A stretch of 47,592 bases of DNA from Mariniphaga sp964540165 (GTDB lineage: Bacteria > Bacteroidota > Bacteroidia > Bacteroidales > Prolixibacteraceae). Made by a program: the position numbers and the translations under genes. Positions 9,074 to 17,372 of the stretch are shown piece after piece. The DNA is taken from NCBI GenBank assembly GCA_964540165.1, contig CAZILU010000005.1, forward strand, positions 1 to 47,592. Reading direction: 5' to 3'. Below the pieces are notes generated by a model. It saw nothing but the letters and a program-made list of their open reading frames with translations. It was not told the origin of the DNA and did no database searches. Position 1 is the stretch's first letter; each line of letters begins with the position of its first letter.

Positions 9074-10099
9074 TCATTTTTTTACAGCTGTTTCCAGAAT
9101 CATTGACTCCATGGCTTCGATCCAGCGCTCCCCGGAGTTCAGGCTCTCTACCAGTTGAAGGGCAGTGCCACCCGCCTCCAGGAACATCTGCCGGTACTCC
9201 TCTCCGATTTCGATGCAGGTCTCCAGGCAATCGGTGACAAAAGCGGGGCAGAACACCAGGATTCGCTTCTTCCCCTCGTTTAACTTCGAAAGGAGCAGTT
9301 TATCGGTGAATGGTTCCATCCAGTTCTTGTTTAGCCTCGACTGGAATCCTACGGAGTATTGTTGCGTGGATAGCTGCAGTGCCCGGGCCAGCAGCCGTGC
9401 GGTTTCGTAGCAGGTAGCCCGGTAGCAGAAACGACCGTGGGCGGGCATTGCTTCGGGGCAGGAGCAGGCGGCAGGGTGAACTCCGGGATGCACCTTCTCC
9501 AGGTGCCGGTTGGGCAAGCCGTGGAAGGAGAAGATGATGTGGTCGTATTCAGCGATGTTGTGCTCTCTTCCCCGACTGGCAAAGGCATCGATAAATTTCG
9601 GATGGTTGTAGAACTGCTCTACGACCTTCAACGGAATGGCAGCTTTCTCTTTTTTCAGTGCCTCTTCAACCGCTATTACCGTTGTTTCGGTCGTCGACAT
9701 GGCCTGATGGGGATAGAGGGGGAAGAGGATCAGCCGCTGGTATCCCTCTGCGACTATTTCGGCAACTACCTTCCGGTAGTCGGGATTGGCATAGCGCATG
9801 GCCAAAAATACGGTATAGTCAGGGCCCAGCCGGGTTTGCAGCTTCTCCCTGACCTCGAGGGAGTGGTACATCAGCGGTGATCCCTTCGGTTTCCAAAGCA
9901 GCTTGTACAGCCGTGTGGAGTTGCGAACCCGCAGGGGAATGATGATGACGTTGACCAGGAACTTTCGCAACAGCCAGGGGAGGTCGATAACCCGTTTGTC
10001 GTTCAGAAACTGGGTCAGGTATCTCCATACCGGAATGATTTTGGGATGGTCGGGGGTGCCGACGTTCATCAGAAGTACTGCCGTTCTGTTTTGCTTCAT
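9074..10099 (-). CDS. hemH: Ferrochelatase with an internal cysteine cluster
   Basis: Ferrochelatase inserts ferrous iron into protoporphyrin IX, the last step of heme synthesis. The 341-residue length is normal. The active-site segment SFHGLPNRHL is present with the catalytic histidine at about 193, and the acidic C-terminal motif FVTDCLETCIEIGEEYR is intact. Directly after the active site, C212, C214, C225 and C230 cluster in 19 residues (ACSCPEA ... FCYRATCYET). This arrangement resembles ferrochelatases that hold a [2Fe-2S] cluster in an internal segment, but that is inferred from spacing only. The start codon overlaps the stop of hemG by 4 bases (ATGA), so translation is coupled. It is the last gene of the hem/TonB operon. 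Confidence 0.97.
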   Translation of the reverse strand: MKQNRTAVLLMNVGTPDHPKIIPVWRYLTQFLNDKRVIDLPWLLRKFLVNVIIIPLRVRNSTRLYKLLWKPKGSPLMYHSLEVREKLQTRLGPDYTVFLAMRYANPDYRKVVAEIVAEGYQRLILFPLYPHQAMSTTETTVIAVEEALKKEKAAIPLKVVEQFYNHPKFIDAFASRGREHNIAEYDHIIFSFHGLPNRHLEKVHPGVHPAACSCPEAMPAHGRFCYRATCYETARLLARALQLSTQQYSVGFQSRLNKNWMEPFTDKLLLSKLNEGKKRILVFCPAFVTDCLETCIEIGEEYRQMFLEAGGTALQLVESLNSGERWIEAMESMILETAVKK

Positions 10100-11454
10100 A
10101 ATGGATAAATCTGTTCAGCTACGCTTTTTCCCTGGCCAATGCGGTCGGCCATGCCAATGCCATCGCGTATGTTGCCCGCAAGCAGCAATCCCGGGTGGCT
10201 GCTCTCCAGTGCGGCAATGGCCTCCATCTTCTCATCCGACTCAAAGCCATATTGAGGGATGGCATGTTCGTAGCGGAAAATTTTGATGAGGTCTGGTTCA
10301 AAGATCTTCAGTCCAAGCATTTCGGTGACCTCCTCCTCCACGATGCGTTGGATGCTGTCGTCGGAGAGGTCGATCATGCCCGGATTGCGGATCCCTCCTA
10401 AAAAGACCGACAGAAGTGCGCCGTTTTTGGGCGCCCGGTTCTTTAAAAATGAGGAGATGAAGAGGATACCCAGGATTCCCCGCTTTTCGACCGAGGGCAC
10501 CAGACCTCCGAACGCACGAATGGGAATGCCCTCCCAACGATTGAAGCCCAGAGCCACTTGCACCACCTTAGAGTACTCCATTCTTCGGATCTTTTTCAGT
10601 TTCTCCCGTTCCAAAAAAGGAAACAGTTTTTTCAATGCATACCCGCCGGTGGTTGATATTATGTGGGTGTAAACTTCGTTATCCTGGTTGCAGGTGAAGC
10701 CCTTTTCGTGCTTGTCGAAGCGGAGATTCTGACAACCAGGACGGAATTTTTCCGGTCCGATTTTCTGTTCCAGGGCATGAATCAGGTTGCTCAATCCTCC
10801 CTCGGTTGAGAAGATCTCCTTCGTCACTTTTATCTCGCGCTCCGGTTTTGCCTCTTTGCTCTTTTTGATGGCTCCCCGGATAAAGCTGCCGTACTCCTGC
10901 TCAAGGCGGTACAGTTTTGGAAAGGCATAGCGGGTTACCAGCCGGCCCGGATCGCCCGAGTAGATGCCCAGGATAAACGGATCAATGGCGTAGTCTAAGA
11001 AGCTTCTGCCCATGCGACGCATCACCATGCAGGCAAGCGATTCGTTTGGGTTGATCCCCTTTTTCCGGAAAGGCTCTGCCAACAGCCGCAGCTTGTCGGG
11101 AAAGGTGAAGAGTGGCGTAGTGACTCCTCCCGCCAATCCGGAAGGGAGAGGCTCCCACCGATCTCTTTTCCATATCCAGCGGGCTTTGGCGGCCGCATCG
11201 GCAACCTCCAGGGTACACAGATCGCTGAGCTCTTCGATCAGTTCAACCACTTCAGGACGCGAGAGCATGCCGGTATTTGGCCCCGACTCATAGGTGAACC
11301 CGCCCTCCCGGTGGGTTCGGATCACCCCCCCCGGTTGGTCAGCCTTGTCGAAAATGCGAACGGGAACCCCCGCCTTTTGCAGGTAATAAGCGGCAGTCAG
11401 CCCAGTCAGCCCAGCCCCGGCAATGGCCACATTTATCCTCTCTTTGTCCTTCAT
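10096..11454 (-). CDS. hemG: Protoporphyrinogen oxidase, FAD-dependent HemY type
   Basis: This enzyme oxidises protoporphyrinogen IX to protoporphyrin IX. The N-terminus has the FAD-binding Rossmann motif GAGLTGLTAAYYLQKAG (from residue 13), followed by the GG-x-(I)-R-T and ESGPN segments of the amine-oxidase/HemY fold. The C-terminus ends with the second FAD motif (LLLAGNIRDGIGMADRIGQG), where such enzymes contact the cofactor. At 452 residues it is full length. The family is flavin-dependent and normally uses O2 as acceptor, which contrasts with the oxygen-independent HemN just upstream. The gene lies 41 bases downstream of hemN and overlaps hemH by 4 bases. The symbol hemG follows common use in Bacteroidota; hemY would be equally right. 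Confidence 0.95.
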   Translation of the reverse strand: MKDKERINVAIAGAGLTGLTAAYYLQKAGVPVRIFDKADQPGGVIRTHREGGFTYESGPNTGMLSRPEVVELIEELSDLCTLEVADAAAKARWIWKRDRWEPLPSGLAGGVTTPLFTFPDKLRLLAEPFRKKGINPNESLACMVMRRMGRSFLDYAIDPFILGIYSGDPGRLVTRYAFPKLYRLEQEYGSFIRGAIKKSKEAKPEREIKVTKEIFSTEGGLSNLIHALEQKIGPEKFRPGCQNLRFDKHEKGFTCNQDNEVYTHIISTTGGYALKKLFPFLEREKLKKIRRMEYSKVVQVALGFNRWEGIPIRAFGGLVPSVEKRGILGILFISSFLKNRAPKNGALLSVFLGGIRNPGMIDLSDDSIQRIVEEEVTEMLGLKIFEPDLIKIFRYEHAIPQYGFESDEKMEAIAALESSHPGLLLAGNIRDGIGMADRIGQGKSVAEQIYPL

Positions 11455-11495
11455 AATCCGTTATAAAAATAGATCTTTTTTTTTATGTTACATAC

Positions 11496-12875
11496 TTATA
11501 AGGCATTGGAGAAACGCTTTTCGGTAGTGCCGGTTGTCGGATCGAAGCGCGCGGCGATATTCCGTATGAAGAACATGCCGGTTTCGGTTACCCGGAAGGT
11601 GGTCCCCTGGTCGATCCGGAGCAGTCCGTCGGCCACCAGGTCGTCAAACTGCGCTTCATCGAAGGCGATGGCGGCCTTAACCTCATCGGTTGTCTGTTGA
11701 TAAAAGGCGGCTGTCTCATCCAGTGAGACAATGGTGTTGCACATGATTTCGGTGATTACATGCCGGACGATCTTCTCCGGCAGGGTCAGCCGGTAGCCCT
11801 TTTCCACGGGGAACTGCCCGCTGTTAATAAGCTCCACGTACCGGTTGGTCTCTTTTCTGTTTTGGGCATAGACGCTTTCGAGCTGGCTGATGCCGGTAGC
11901 TCCAAAAGCATAGACCTGTCCGGTGGTTTCGCGGGTGCAGTAGCCCTGAAAGTTGCGGTGCAGCTTTCGGTTTTTCAGGGCGATGCTCAGCTCATCCTCC
12001 GCTCGTGCGAAGTGGTCCAGGCCAATGGCTGTATAGCCACTGCCTGTCAGGATCCGGTGGCCGGCGCTGAACATGGCCAGCTTTTCGCCAGCCTGTGGGA
12101 GGCCGCGAACCTCCAAAATCTTCTGTGCCTTTTTGATCCAGGGTACGTGGGCATAGGAGAAGGTAACCAGCCGGTCGGGAGCGATCTCCACCGCCTGTTC
12201 TATGGTTTCGGAAAAGCTCTTCTCCGTCTGGTAGGGCAGGCCATAGATGAAGTCGAGGTTAACGCCGGTGTTGTTGTGGCTGCGGATCCATCCGACGATC
12301 TCTTTTACGGGGACCTTTGGCGCATCACGGTTTACGTTGTCAAGAACATCCTGGCGGAAGTCCTGAATGCCTAAACTGAAACGGTTGAAGCCGGCGATGA
12401 TCAGCTGATCGACGTACGACTGCGTGAGCATGGCCGGGTGGCACTCTATGGCGATCTCAGGATTCTCCGTGTATCTGAAGTTGTTGCCGATCACCTCCAT
12501 GATCTCCGCCACCAGTTCAACCGGGAGGGCATTGGGCGTTCCGCCGCCCCAATGCACCTGGGATACCCGCCGCGAGGGATCCAGCAGTTGCCCAACCATG
12601 CCAATCTCCTTCTTGACGGCCTCCACATACCATATAAGCTTCTGCCGGTCGCGGTTAAACTGGGTGTTGCAGCCACAGAAGTGGCACATCTTCGGACAAA
12701 AGGGGATGTGGATATAGATGGAGATGTTCCGGGGCCGCTCCCCGTTGGATGAGACCACCGCCTCACGGTAATCGGCCGGTGTGAACCCGGTATGAAAATA
12801 GTTTGCCGGCGGATAGCTGGTATAGCGGGGGGTTGGCTTGTTGTATTTAAGTATGAGCTCTTCAGGAATGTTCAT
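11496..12875 (-). CDS. hemN: Oxygen-independent coproporphyrinogen III oxidase (radical SAM)
   Basis: HemN decarboxylates coproporphyrinogen III to protoporphyrinogen IX with S-adenosylmethionine and a [4Fe-4S] cluster, and needs no oxygen. The product is 459 residues, the usual HemN length. It carries PRYTSYPPA near residue 16 and the cluster motif C60-x3-C64-x2-C67-x-C69 (IPFCPKMCHFCGCN), where the fourth cysteine marks genuine HemN rather than HemW. The HemN C-terminal domain is present. The start overlaps the end of the upstream permease gene by 14 bases, so the two are cotranscribed. The combination with hemG and hemH covers only the last three steps of heme synthesis; no earlier hem gene lies in the window. 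Confidence 0.96.
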   Translation of the reverse strand: MNIPEELILKYNKPTPRYTSYPPANYFHTGFTPADYREAVVSSNGERPRNISIYIHIPFCPKMCHFCGCNTQFNRDRQKLIWYVEAVKKEIGMVGQLLDPSRRVSQVHWGGGTPNALPVELVAEIMEVIGNNFRYTENPEIAIECHPAMLTQSYVDQLIIAGFNRFSLGIQDFRQDVLDNVNRDAPKVPVKEIVGWIRSHNNTGVNLDFIYGLPYQTEKSFSETIEQAVEIAPDRLVTFSYAHVPWIKKAQKILEVRGLPQAGEKLAMFSAGHRILTGSGYTAIGLDHFARAEDELSIALKNRKLHRNFQGYCTRETTGQVYAFGATGISQLESVYAQNRKETNRYVELINSGQFPVEKGYRLTLPEKIVRHVITEIMCNTIVSLDETAAFYQQTTDEVKAAIAFDEAQFDDLVADGLLRIDQGTTFRVTETGMFFIRNIAARFDPTTGTTEKRFSNAL

Positions 12876-14079
12876 CGGATTTGTAAAAATGAGGTTTAAA
12901 AATAAAAGGGATCAGGAACAAAAAGAGTATTCCAATGCCCACCTCAATCAGAAACAGCCCGCGATAGGCAATGGTATCAGCGATCTTTCCGCTGGTTACC
13001 GCAATGATGAGGCTGCTCAGATGGGTCAAAACGATCTGCAGGGTGAAATCGGTGCCTTCGCGTCCTCTCCTGACAATCTTCATAGCCAGGGTATAAACAT
13101 AGACCGATGACATGGCATAGGCCGCCCATAGCAGTCCGATGCCCACGTAGATCAGATAGAGGGGGTGGTTTGTCCAGGTGAGGCCTAAGAAGAATCCGGC
13201 CACCAGCAGGTTGATCGACGGGAACACCCAAACGGCCCGCTGAAGTCCGATTTTACGAATCAGAAATCCGGCAGGAATGGTCATGATCGCTCCACAGGCA
13301 GTTCCAAAAATGCCGGAGATAAAACCGATCTCTTTAATCTGGTATCCCAGGTCTACCAGGTAGGGCTTTACCATCGTAAGGATACCGATGAGGCCTGAGT
13401 AGAAGAGAAAGAGCAGCAACAGATGGCCTCCGATCTTCTTCTGCCGGAAGAAGTAGACAAATTCCAGCAGGGATATCTTTTTGCGAAGGGATTCAGATGA
13501 TTTTTTCTCTTTGGCCGGATAGAAGGCTACCGGTATGATGGAGAGGAGAACAAATGCCGCCAGGGCAAAAAGGAGGTACTTCCAGCCCCAATAGTGATAG
13601 ATCACCAATAAAACGCCACTGCCCATCATGGTGCCGATAAAGTTGCCGGCCGACTGCATGCTGTTGCCCAGGCTGCGCTCACGATCTTTGAGAATCAGAA
13701 TGGCAAATGCATCGGTGGCAATGTCGTGCGTTGCCGAGGCGGTGAAGGCAATCAACATCATCACAATGATGGTGGTGAAGTCGGTTTCCAGATTGAAAAA
13801 GCCAATGGCAAATACCACCATGGCATAAAAAGCTTCGGAGATGAAGATCCATTTCCGGTAGTGCCGGGCATTCTGACAGGATTTATCGACCAGGGGTGCC
13901 CATAAAAATTTGATGATCCAGGGTAACTTGATCAGCTGAAGGTAGCCGATCGACTCCAGGGAGTAGTTCTCCATGCGCATGATCACCGGAACCACCGTAG
14001 AGAAAAAACTCATGGGGATAGACTGTGCTAAGTAGAGGCTTAGCAGCGTGAAATATTTATTTGTCTCTTGAATCTTCAT
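12862..14079 (-). CDS. MFS permease of the AmpG/RhtX type
   Basis: A 405-residue inner-membrane protein with about 12 predicted transmembrane segments. The N-terminus (YLAQSIPMSFFSTVVPVIMR) and the ASATHDIATDAFAI segment in helix 4 fit the AmpG/RhtX/FptX branch of the major facilitator superfamily, whose members import muropeptides or ferric siderophores. It sits between a TonB-dependent receptor (22 bases upstream) and hemN (14-base overlap). The receptor plus this permease therefore look like a matched outer- and inner-membrane uptake pair. The substrate is unknown: a siderophore, heme or a porphyrin precursor is the best guess from context. AmpG function in peptidoglycan recycling is less likely because no cell-wall genes lie nearby. 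Confidence 0.85.
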   Translation of the reverse strand: MKIQETNKYFTLLSLYLAQSIPMSFFSTVVPVIMRMENYSLESIGYLQLIKLPWIIKFLWAPLVDKSCQNARHYRKWIFISEAFYAMVVFAIGFFNLETDFTTIIVMMLIAFTASATHDIATDAFAILILKDRERSLGNSMQSAGNFIGTMMGSGVLLVIYHYWGWKYLLFALAAFVLLSIIPVAFYPAKEKKSSESLRKKISLLEFVYFFRQKKIGGHLLLLFLFYSGLIGILTMVKPYLVDLGYQIKEIGFISGIFGTACGAIMTIPAGFLIRKIGLQRAVWVFPSINLLVAGFFLGLTWTNHPLYLIYVGIGLLWAAYAMSSVYVYTLAMKIVRRGREGTDFTLQIVLTHLSSLIIAVTSGKIADTIAYRGLFLIEVGIGILFLFLIPFIFKPHFYKSDEHS

Positions 14080-14100
14080 CGGATCTGTTTTCGCTGCATG

Positions 14101-16206
14101 TTAAAAGGTTACTTTGAGCATTACACCCAGGGTGGTCGGTTTGCCAACCTGCACATAGGCGTTGTTTAATGCCTGGAAGTAAAACGAGTTATAGGTAGTG
14201 TTCAGCAGGTTCTTACTCCAAAAAGAGAGGCTGATATTCCTCTTTTCAAGGCTGATCCGGTGATTCAGCAATCCATAAAACGGCTGGTAGGCGGTATTTG
14301 ATTCATGCCAGTAATGCTTGCCAAAGCCCTGGTACGACAGATGCAGCCTGACCCGGTCGATCCAGGGCCACCGGACGCTGAACTGATAGTTGCCGCCGGT
14401 GTTGAAGGAGAGGCGGGGCACATAGGGGAGGTAGTTGCCGCTGTAATCTTCGTTTTCGTTTTTCTTGTAATCGATAAACGTGGCTTCGTTGTAACCAAAT
14501 GTGACCCATGTCTCCAGGTTCTGGAGCGGAAGGGCTTTTACTTCAACTTCAAATCCTTTGCTTTCCGAAACGCCGGCGTTGGTTAACATAGAGCCATTCC
14601 CGCTGGGTACCGCCTGATAGATCTGCTGATTGCTCCAGTCGATGAAAAAGAGCGCTACATTGGCATAGATCCGCTGCTGCAGCCACTTCCCTTTTAATCC
14701 GGCTTCGTAGTTCCAGGAGTGTTCCGGATCGAACGAACGGTCCTCCTCTCGTTCAAAGGTGGAGTTGAACCCTCCGGGATTGTACCCCTTGGCGACCGTG
14801 GCGTAGGGAACCAGGTGGCTGTTGATGTGATACTGCAGCGCCACTTTGGGAAGGATTTCCTGGAAGTCCATGGAGCTGCTGAAAGCCTCATTTCTGTTGG
14901 GTCCGCTGCCATTGATATACCGGTCATCGGCATAATCCATGGTGGCCTTCTCGTAATCGAACCGAAAACCGGCAGTTAGGGTAAGAGCTCCCAGATTGAG
15001 TGTCGACTGGTGAAACAGGGCCGCTCCCGAATTTATATGATCGTATGTTTTGGTGTACCAGTAGGCGGTGGTGTTATTCATTTTTGCAAGCAACACCTCT
15101 CCGTAATGAAGTGTGACCGATTTATCCATCATCTGATGAAATCCAAACATGCCTAACAACCAGCTGTATGTCTGTCCTTTATCCGACTCCAGGGTGATCT
15201 CCTGGGCGGCCATCTGCATCTGTTGAAGCTGGGTGACAAAGTACATATCCTGTGGCGTAAAATCCTGGTCGATCTCCTGTTGGTCATCGAGTGTCTGAAG
15301 GCTGGAAACGGCCCGAAGGGTCAGGGATGGCATCGCGTATGTCAGGTTTAATCCGCCCGATAGAAGCTTACGGTTGTATATGCTCTCCTTGTCGTAGCTG
15401 ATCTTGCCCGCACGGTTTTCGTCAACGTTGAAGAGCGCATACGGATAACCTCCCTGTCGGCTGTCTTCGTACTGCAGGTTACCCAATGCCTGAAATTTTT
15501 TGGATGGGTTGAAGTGTACCTTCAACTTGCCGGAGTAGCTGTTGAGCCTGTCCACCTCCGATCCGGTATGCATGTTCTCATAAAATCCGTTGTTGTGACG
15601 TTGATTCAGGCTTCCCAATACAGACCATGATTTCCCCAGGGGCTGGGTGTGCGTGATGTTCGTACGAACCTGGTTGAAATTGCCATAGTCGACCGACAGG
15701 GTGGTTTTTTGCTCCCTGCCTGGCCGGTTGGTTGTTACATGGATCAATCCCCCCATGGCATTCCTTCCATAGAGCGTTCCCTGTGGACCGCGAAGAACCT
15801 CGATCCGTTCGATGTCGTAAAAATCGAAATTGAATGCGGCTTTCTCAAAATAGGGGATCTCATCAACGTATAGCCCTACCGAGGGCGTGTTGATGCGGTT
15901 GCCTACACCACGGATGTAAACCGGTGAGGTGAGCTTTGAACCGTAGTCGGGCATGAAGAAGTTGGGAATCACCGAGGATACATCGGTCAGGTTCTCAATG
16001 CGGCCGGTCTCGATCATCCGCTCCGGAATCATGGAAGCAGATGCCGGTATGTCAAACAAAGGGCGGTTGTATTTGGGCGACTGGATGATGACCTCATCCA
16101 GCTTGTAGTTTTTCAATGTGTCCTTTGGTACCGGCTGTGCCGATATAGTCCATAGAGATAATAATAAAAAGATTATCAGACTGAAGCTGGTTTTTATGTG
16201 ATTCAT
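14101..16206 (-). CDS. TonB-dependent outer-membrane receptor
   Basis: A 701-residue receptor with a signal peptide (about residues 1-23, ending SAQP), a TonB box-like LDEVIIQS at about 36-43, a plug domain (about 50-165, with VYIRGVGNRINTPSVGLYVDE and RIEVLRGPQGTLYGRNAMGG) and a beta-barrel ending in the terminal phenylalanine needed for outer-membrane insertion (TLGVMLKVTF). It lacks the N-terminal carboxypeptidase-regulatory-like domain of SusC-type receptors, so it belongs to the siderophore/heme/cobalamin kind. I see no clear FRAP/NPDL heme-receptor motif. It heads the permease-hemN-hemG-hemH run, which suggests an iron or tetrapyrrole substrate. The start is the ATG at 16206. Confidence 0.95.
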   Translation of the reverse strand: MNHIKTSFSLIIFLLLSLWTISAQPVPKDTLKNYKLDEVIIQSPKYNRPLFDIPASASMIPERMIETGRIENLTDVSSVIPNFFMPDYGSKLTSPVYIRGVGNRINTPSVGLYVDEIPYFEKAAFNFDFYDIERIEVLRGPQGTLYGRNAMGGLIHVTTNRPGREQKTTLSVDYGNFNQVRTNITHTQPLGKSWSVLGSLNQRHNNGFYENMHTGSEVDRLNSYSGKLKVHFNPSKKFQALGNLQYEDSRQGGYPYALFNVDENRAGKISYDKESIYNRKLLSGGLNLTYAMPSLTLRAVSSLQTLDDQQEIDQDFTPQDMYFVTQLQQMQMAAQEITLESDKGQTYSWLLGMFGFHQMMDKSVTLHYGEVLLAKMNNTTAYWYTKTYDHINSGAALFHQSTLNLGALTLTAGFRFDYEKATMDYADDRYINGSGPNRNEAFSSSMDFQEILPKVALQYHINSHLVPYATVAKGYNPGGFNSTFEREEDRSFDPEHSWNYEAGLKGKWLQQRIYANVALFFIDWSNQQIYQAVPSGNGSMLTNAGVSESKGFEVEVKALPLQNLETWVTFGYNEATFIDYKKNENEDYSGNYLPYVPRLSFNTGGNYQFSVRWPWIDRVRLHLSYQGFGKHYWHESNTAYQPFYGLLNHRISLEKRNISLSFWSKNLLNTTYNSFYFQALNNAYVQVGKPTTLGVMLKVTF

Positions 16207-16360
16207 ATGGTCTGCTTTATAGTAATCTGTGAAACTTGTATGGTAAGTAAACCTCTTCCTGGTGATGATTTTTTACCATGCCTGTATTATGCACGTTCTC
16301 TAAAAAAATGAATAGAAATGATGGATCCCAAGAGCGCCAGGAATCGTTGCGCACAACGGA

Positions 16361-16699
16361 TCAACAAAACGGGGGAGGACGGCAGAAGAGGTTCGGCAGC
16401 CACGGTACGGCGATCTCCGGACTGTCGTGAAGTGTAAGGAATTTCTCCTTTTTTTGGGCAAAAAAGAACCATGCTTTACCATTCGAAAGCCCCGAATAAC
16501 CGGCAGCATGGATGGTGTCGAATGAGCCGGCGCAGGCCTTTCCTGCATCGGAAACGGCTAACTCACAGAGGTTTGGTACTTCCCGCTTCTGCAATGTTAC
16601 CGCGGCATCATCCCGGATTCCGAACAGAAAAAAAAAGGCATAGAAAACCACGAAAGCAACGTAGGGGATGTGCGTTGTAAATATTCCGATGGTAAACAT
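16361..16699 (-). CDS. Small membrane protein of unknown function, first ORF of the TonB/hem operon
   Basis: I do not recognise this 112-residue ORF. It begins with one strongly hydrophobic stretch (about residues 2-28, MFTIGIFTTHIPYVAFVVFY), consistent with a membrane anchor or uncleaved signal. A polar region with scattered cysteines follows. A full-match -7 promoter box on the same strand lies 31 bases upstream (16730-16737), which would give a 25-base leader and supports the ORF being real. It is 155 bases upstream of the TonB receptor on the same strand. Two overlapping ORFs in other frames (16300-16548 and 16287-16472, minus) look less protein-like. The C-terminal third is low in typical composition, so the 3' end could be degraded. 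Confidence 0.55.
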   Translation of the reverse strand: MFTIGIFTTHIPYVAFVVFYAFFFLFGIRDDAAVTLQKREVPNLCELAVSDAGKACAGSFDTIHAAGYSGLSNGKAWFFFAQKKEKFLTLHDSPEIAVPWLPNLFCRPPPFC

Positions 16700-16729
16700 G
16701 CTGCTTTGCCGTTTTGTCTGTTAATCCTG

Positions 16730-16737
16730 CAAAAATA
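16730..16737 (-). promoter_or_regulatory. -7 promoter box for the TonB/hem operon
   Basis: On the minus strand the sequence is TATTTTTG, a full TAnnTTTG match. The start would be at about 16725. No TTTG is seen 18-21 bases upstream. It is the only full match found upstream of the receptor, so it may drive the whole operon through hemH. Confidence 0.6.
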
Positions 16738-16893
16738 GAATAACATTAAATGAATAAAAATTTTATGAAAGATTTTTTTCTTTTTAATGATTTCATTTAC
16801 CCTGTTGAAAGAGACAGAACCATACTTTTTGCCGATAATTTTGATCTTACCGGATCCAATGATAAAATTTTACGTTTAACCGGATGTCATAGA

Positions 16894-16923
16894 TTTGTAA
16901 ATCAAAATCTTTTACTACTTTTG
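16894..16923 (+). promoter_or_regulatory. rpsO promoter (-33 TTTG and -7 TACTTTTG)
   Basis: TTTG at 16894-16897 and TACTTTTG at 16916-16923 are separated by 18 bases, a near-ideal Bacteroidota promoter. The start would be at about 16929, giving a leader of about 70 bases. A second box, TAATTTTG at 16836-16843, also matches but lacks a partner -33 element. The 16700-16999 interval otherwise holds only this promoter and the divergent one at 16730. Confidence 0.75.
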
Positions 16924-16999
16924 CGACCGGTAATTTTAAGCCGTTGTTATTGAAAGCGATGCTGCGGTTTAAACATGGTATAATTTAAAACAGATTGAA

Positions 17000-17269
17000 A
17001 TGTATTTAACACCGGAGAAGAAACTGGAGTTCTTTGCACAGTTTGGTAAAGACGAGAAAGACACAGGAAGTGCCGAGGGGCAAATTGCTCTGTTCACATT
17101 CAGGATTAACCACCTGACTGAGCATCTGAAGCAGAACAAAAAAGATTTTAGTACCCGCCGCGCACTCATCAAATTGGTTGGGAAACGGCGTCGGTTGCTC
17201 GACTATCTGAAAGCAAAAGATATTGAACGTTATCGTGCAATTATCGAAAAATTGAATCTGCGTAAGTAA
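17000..17269 (+). CDS. rpsO: 30S ribosomal protein S15
   Basis: S15 binds the central domain of 16S rRNA early in 30S assembly. The 89-residue length is exactly typical, and the sequence shows the family signature around GSAEGQIALFTFRINHLTEHL and KDFSTRRALIKLVGKRRRLLDYL. It has its own promoter upstream and a strong terminator downstream. pnp follows 103 bases later, the classic rpsO-pnp order. S15 often regulates its own messenger through the leader; the 70-base leader here could serve that, but I could not fold it. Confidence 0.98.
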   Translation: MYLTPEKKLEFFAQFGKDEKDTGSAEGQIALFTFRINHLTEHLKQNKKDFSTRRALIKLVGKRRRLLDYLKAKDIERYRAIIEKLNLRK

Positions 17270-17278
17270 AGAAATTTT

Positions 17279-17310
17279 AGAAAGGCAATGTTGTATTGCC
17301 TTTCTTTTTT
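17279..17310 (+). terminator. Intrinsic terminator after rpsO
   Basis: Stem GAAAGGCAAT (17280-17289) pairs with ATTGCCTTTC (17295-17304) around a 5-base loop, followed by a run of T to 17310. It lies 10 bases after the rpsO stop, so pnp would be expressed by read-through or from its own promoter. Confidence 0.9.
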
Positions 17311-17372
17311 GTATCTTGCAAAACCTCACCACCCATTAAATTTATTAAAATTTGAATTTAGTTTAGAAAATT

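Noticed and set aside
16750..16953. 67-residue plus-strand ORF between the two divergent promoters
   Set aside because: It contains the rpsO promoter boxes at 16894-16923 and reads as translated AT-rich spacer; no domain or conserved pattern.
17312..17319. Promoter-like box TATCTTGC before pnp
   Set aside because: Two mismatches to TAnnTTTG, including the final G; pnp may be fed by read-through from rpsO.
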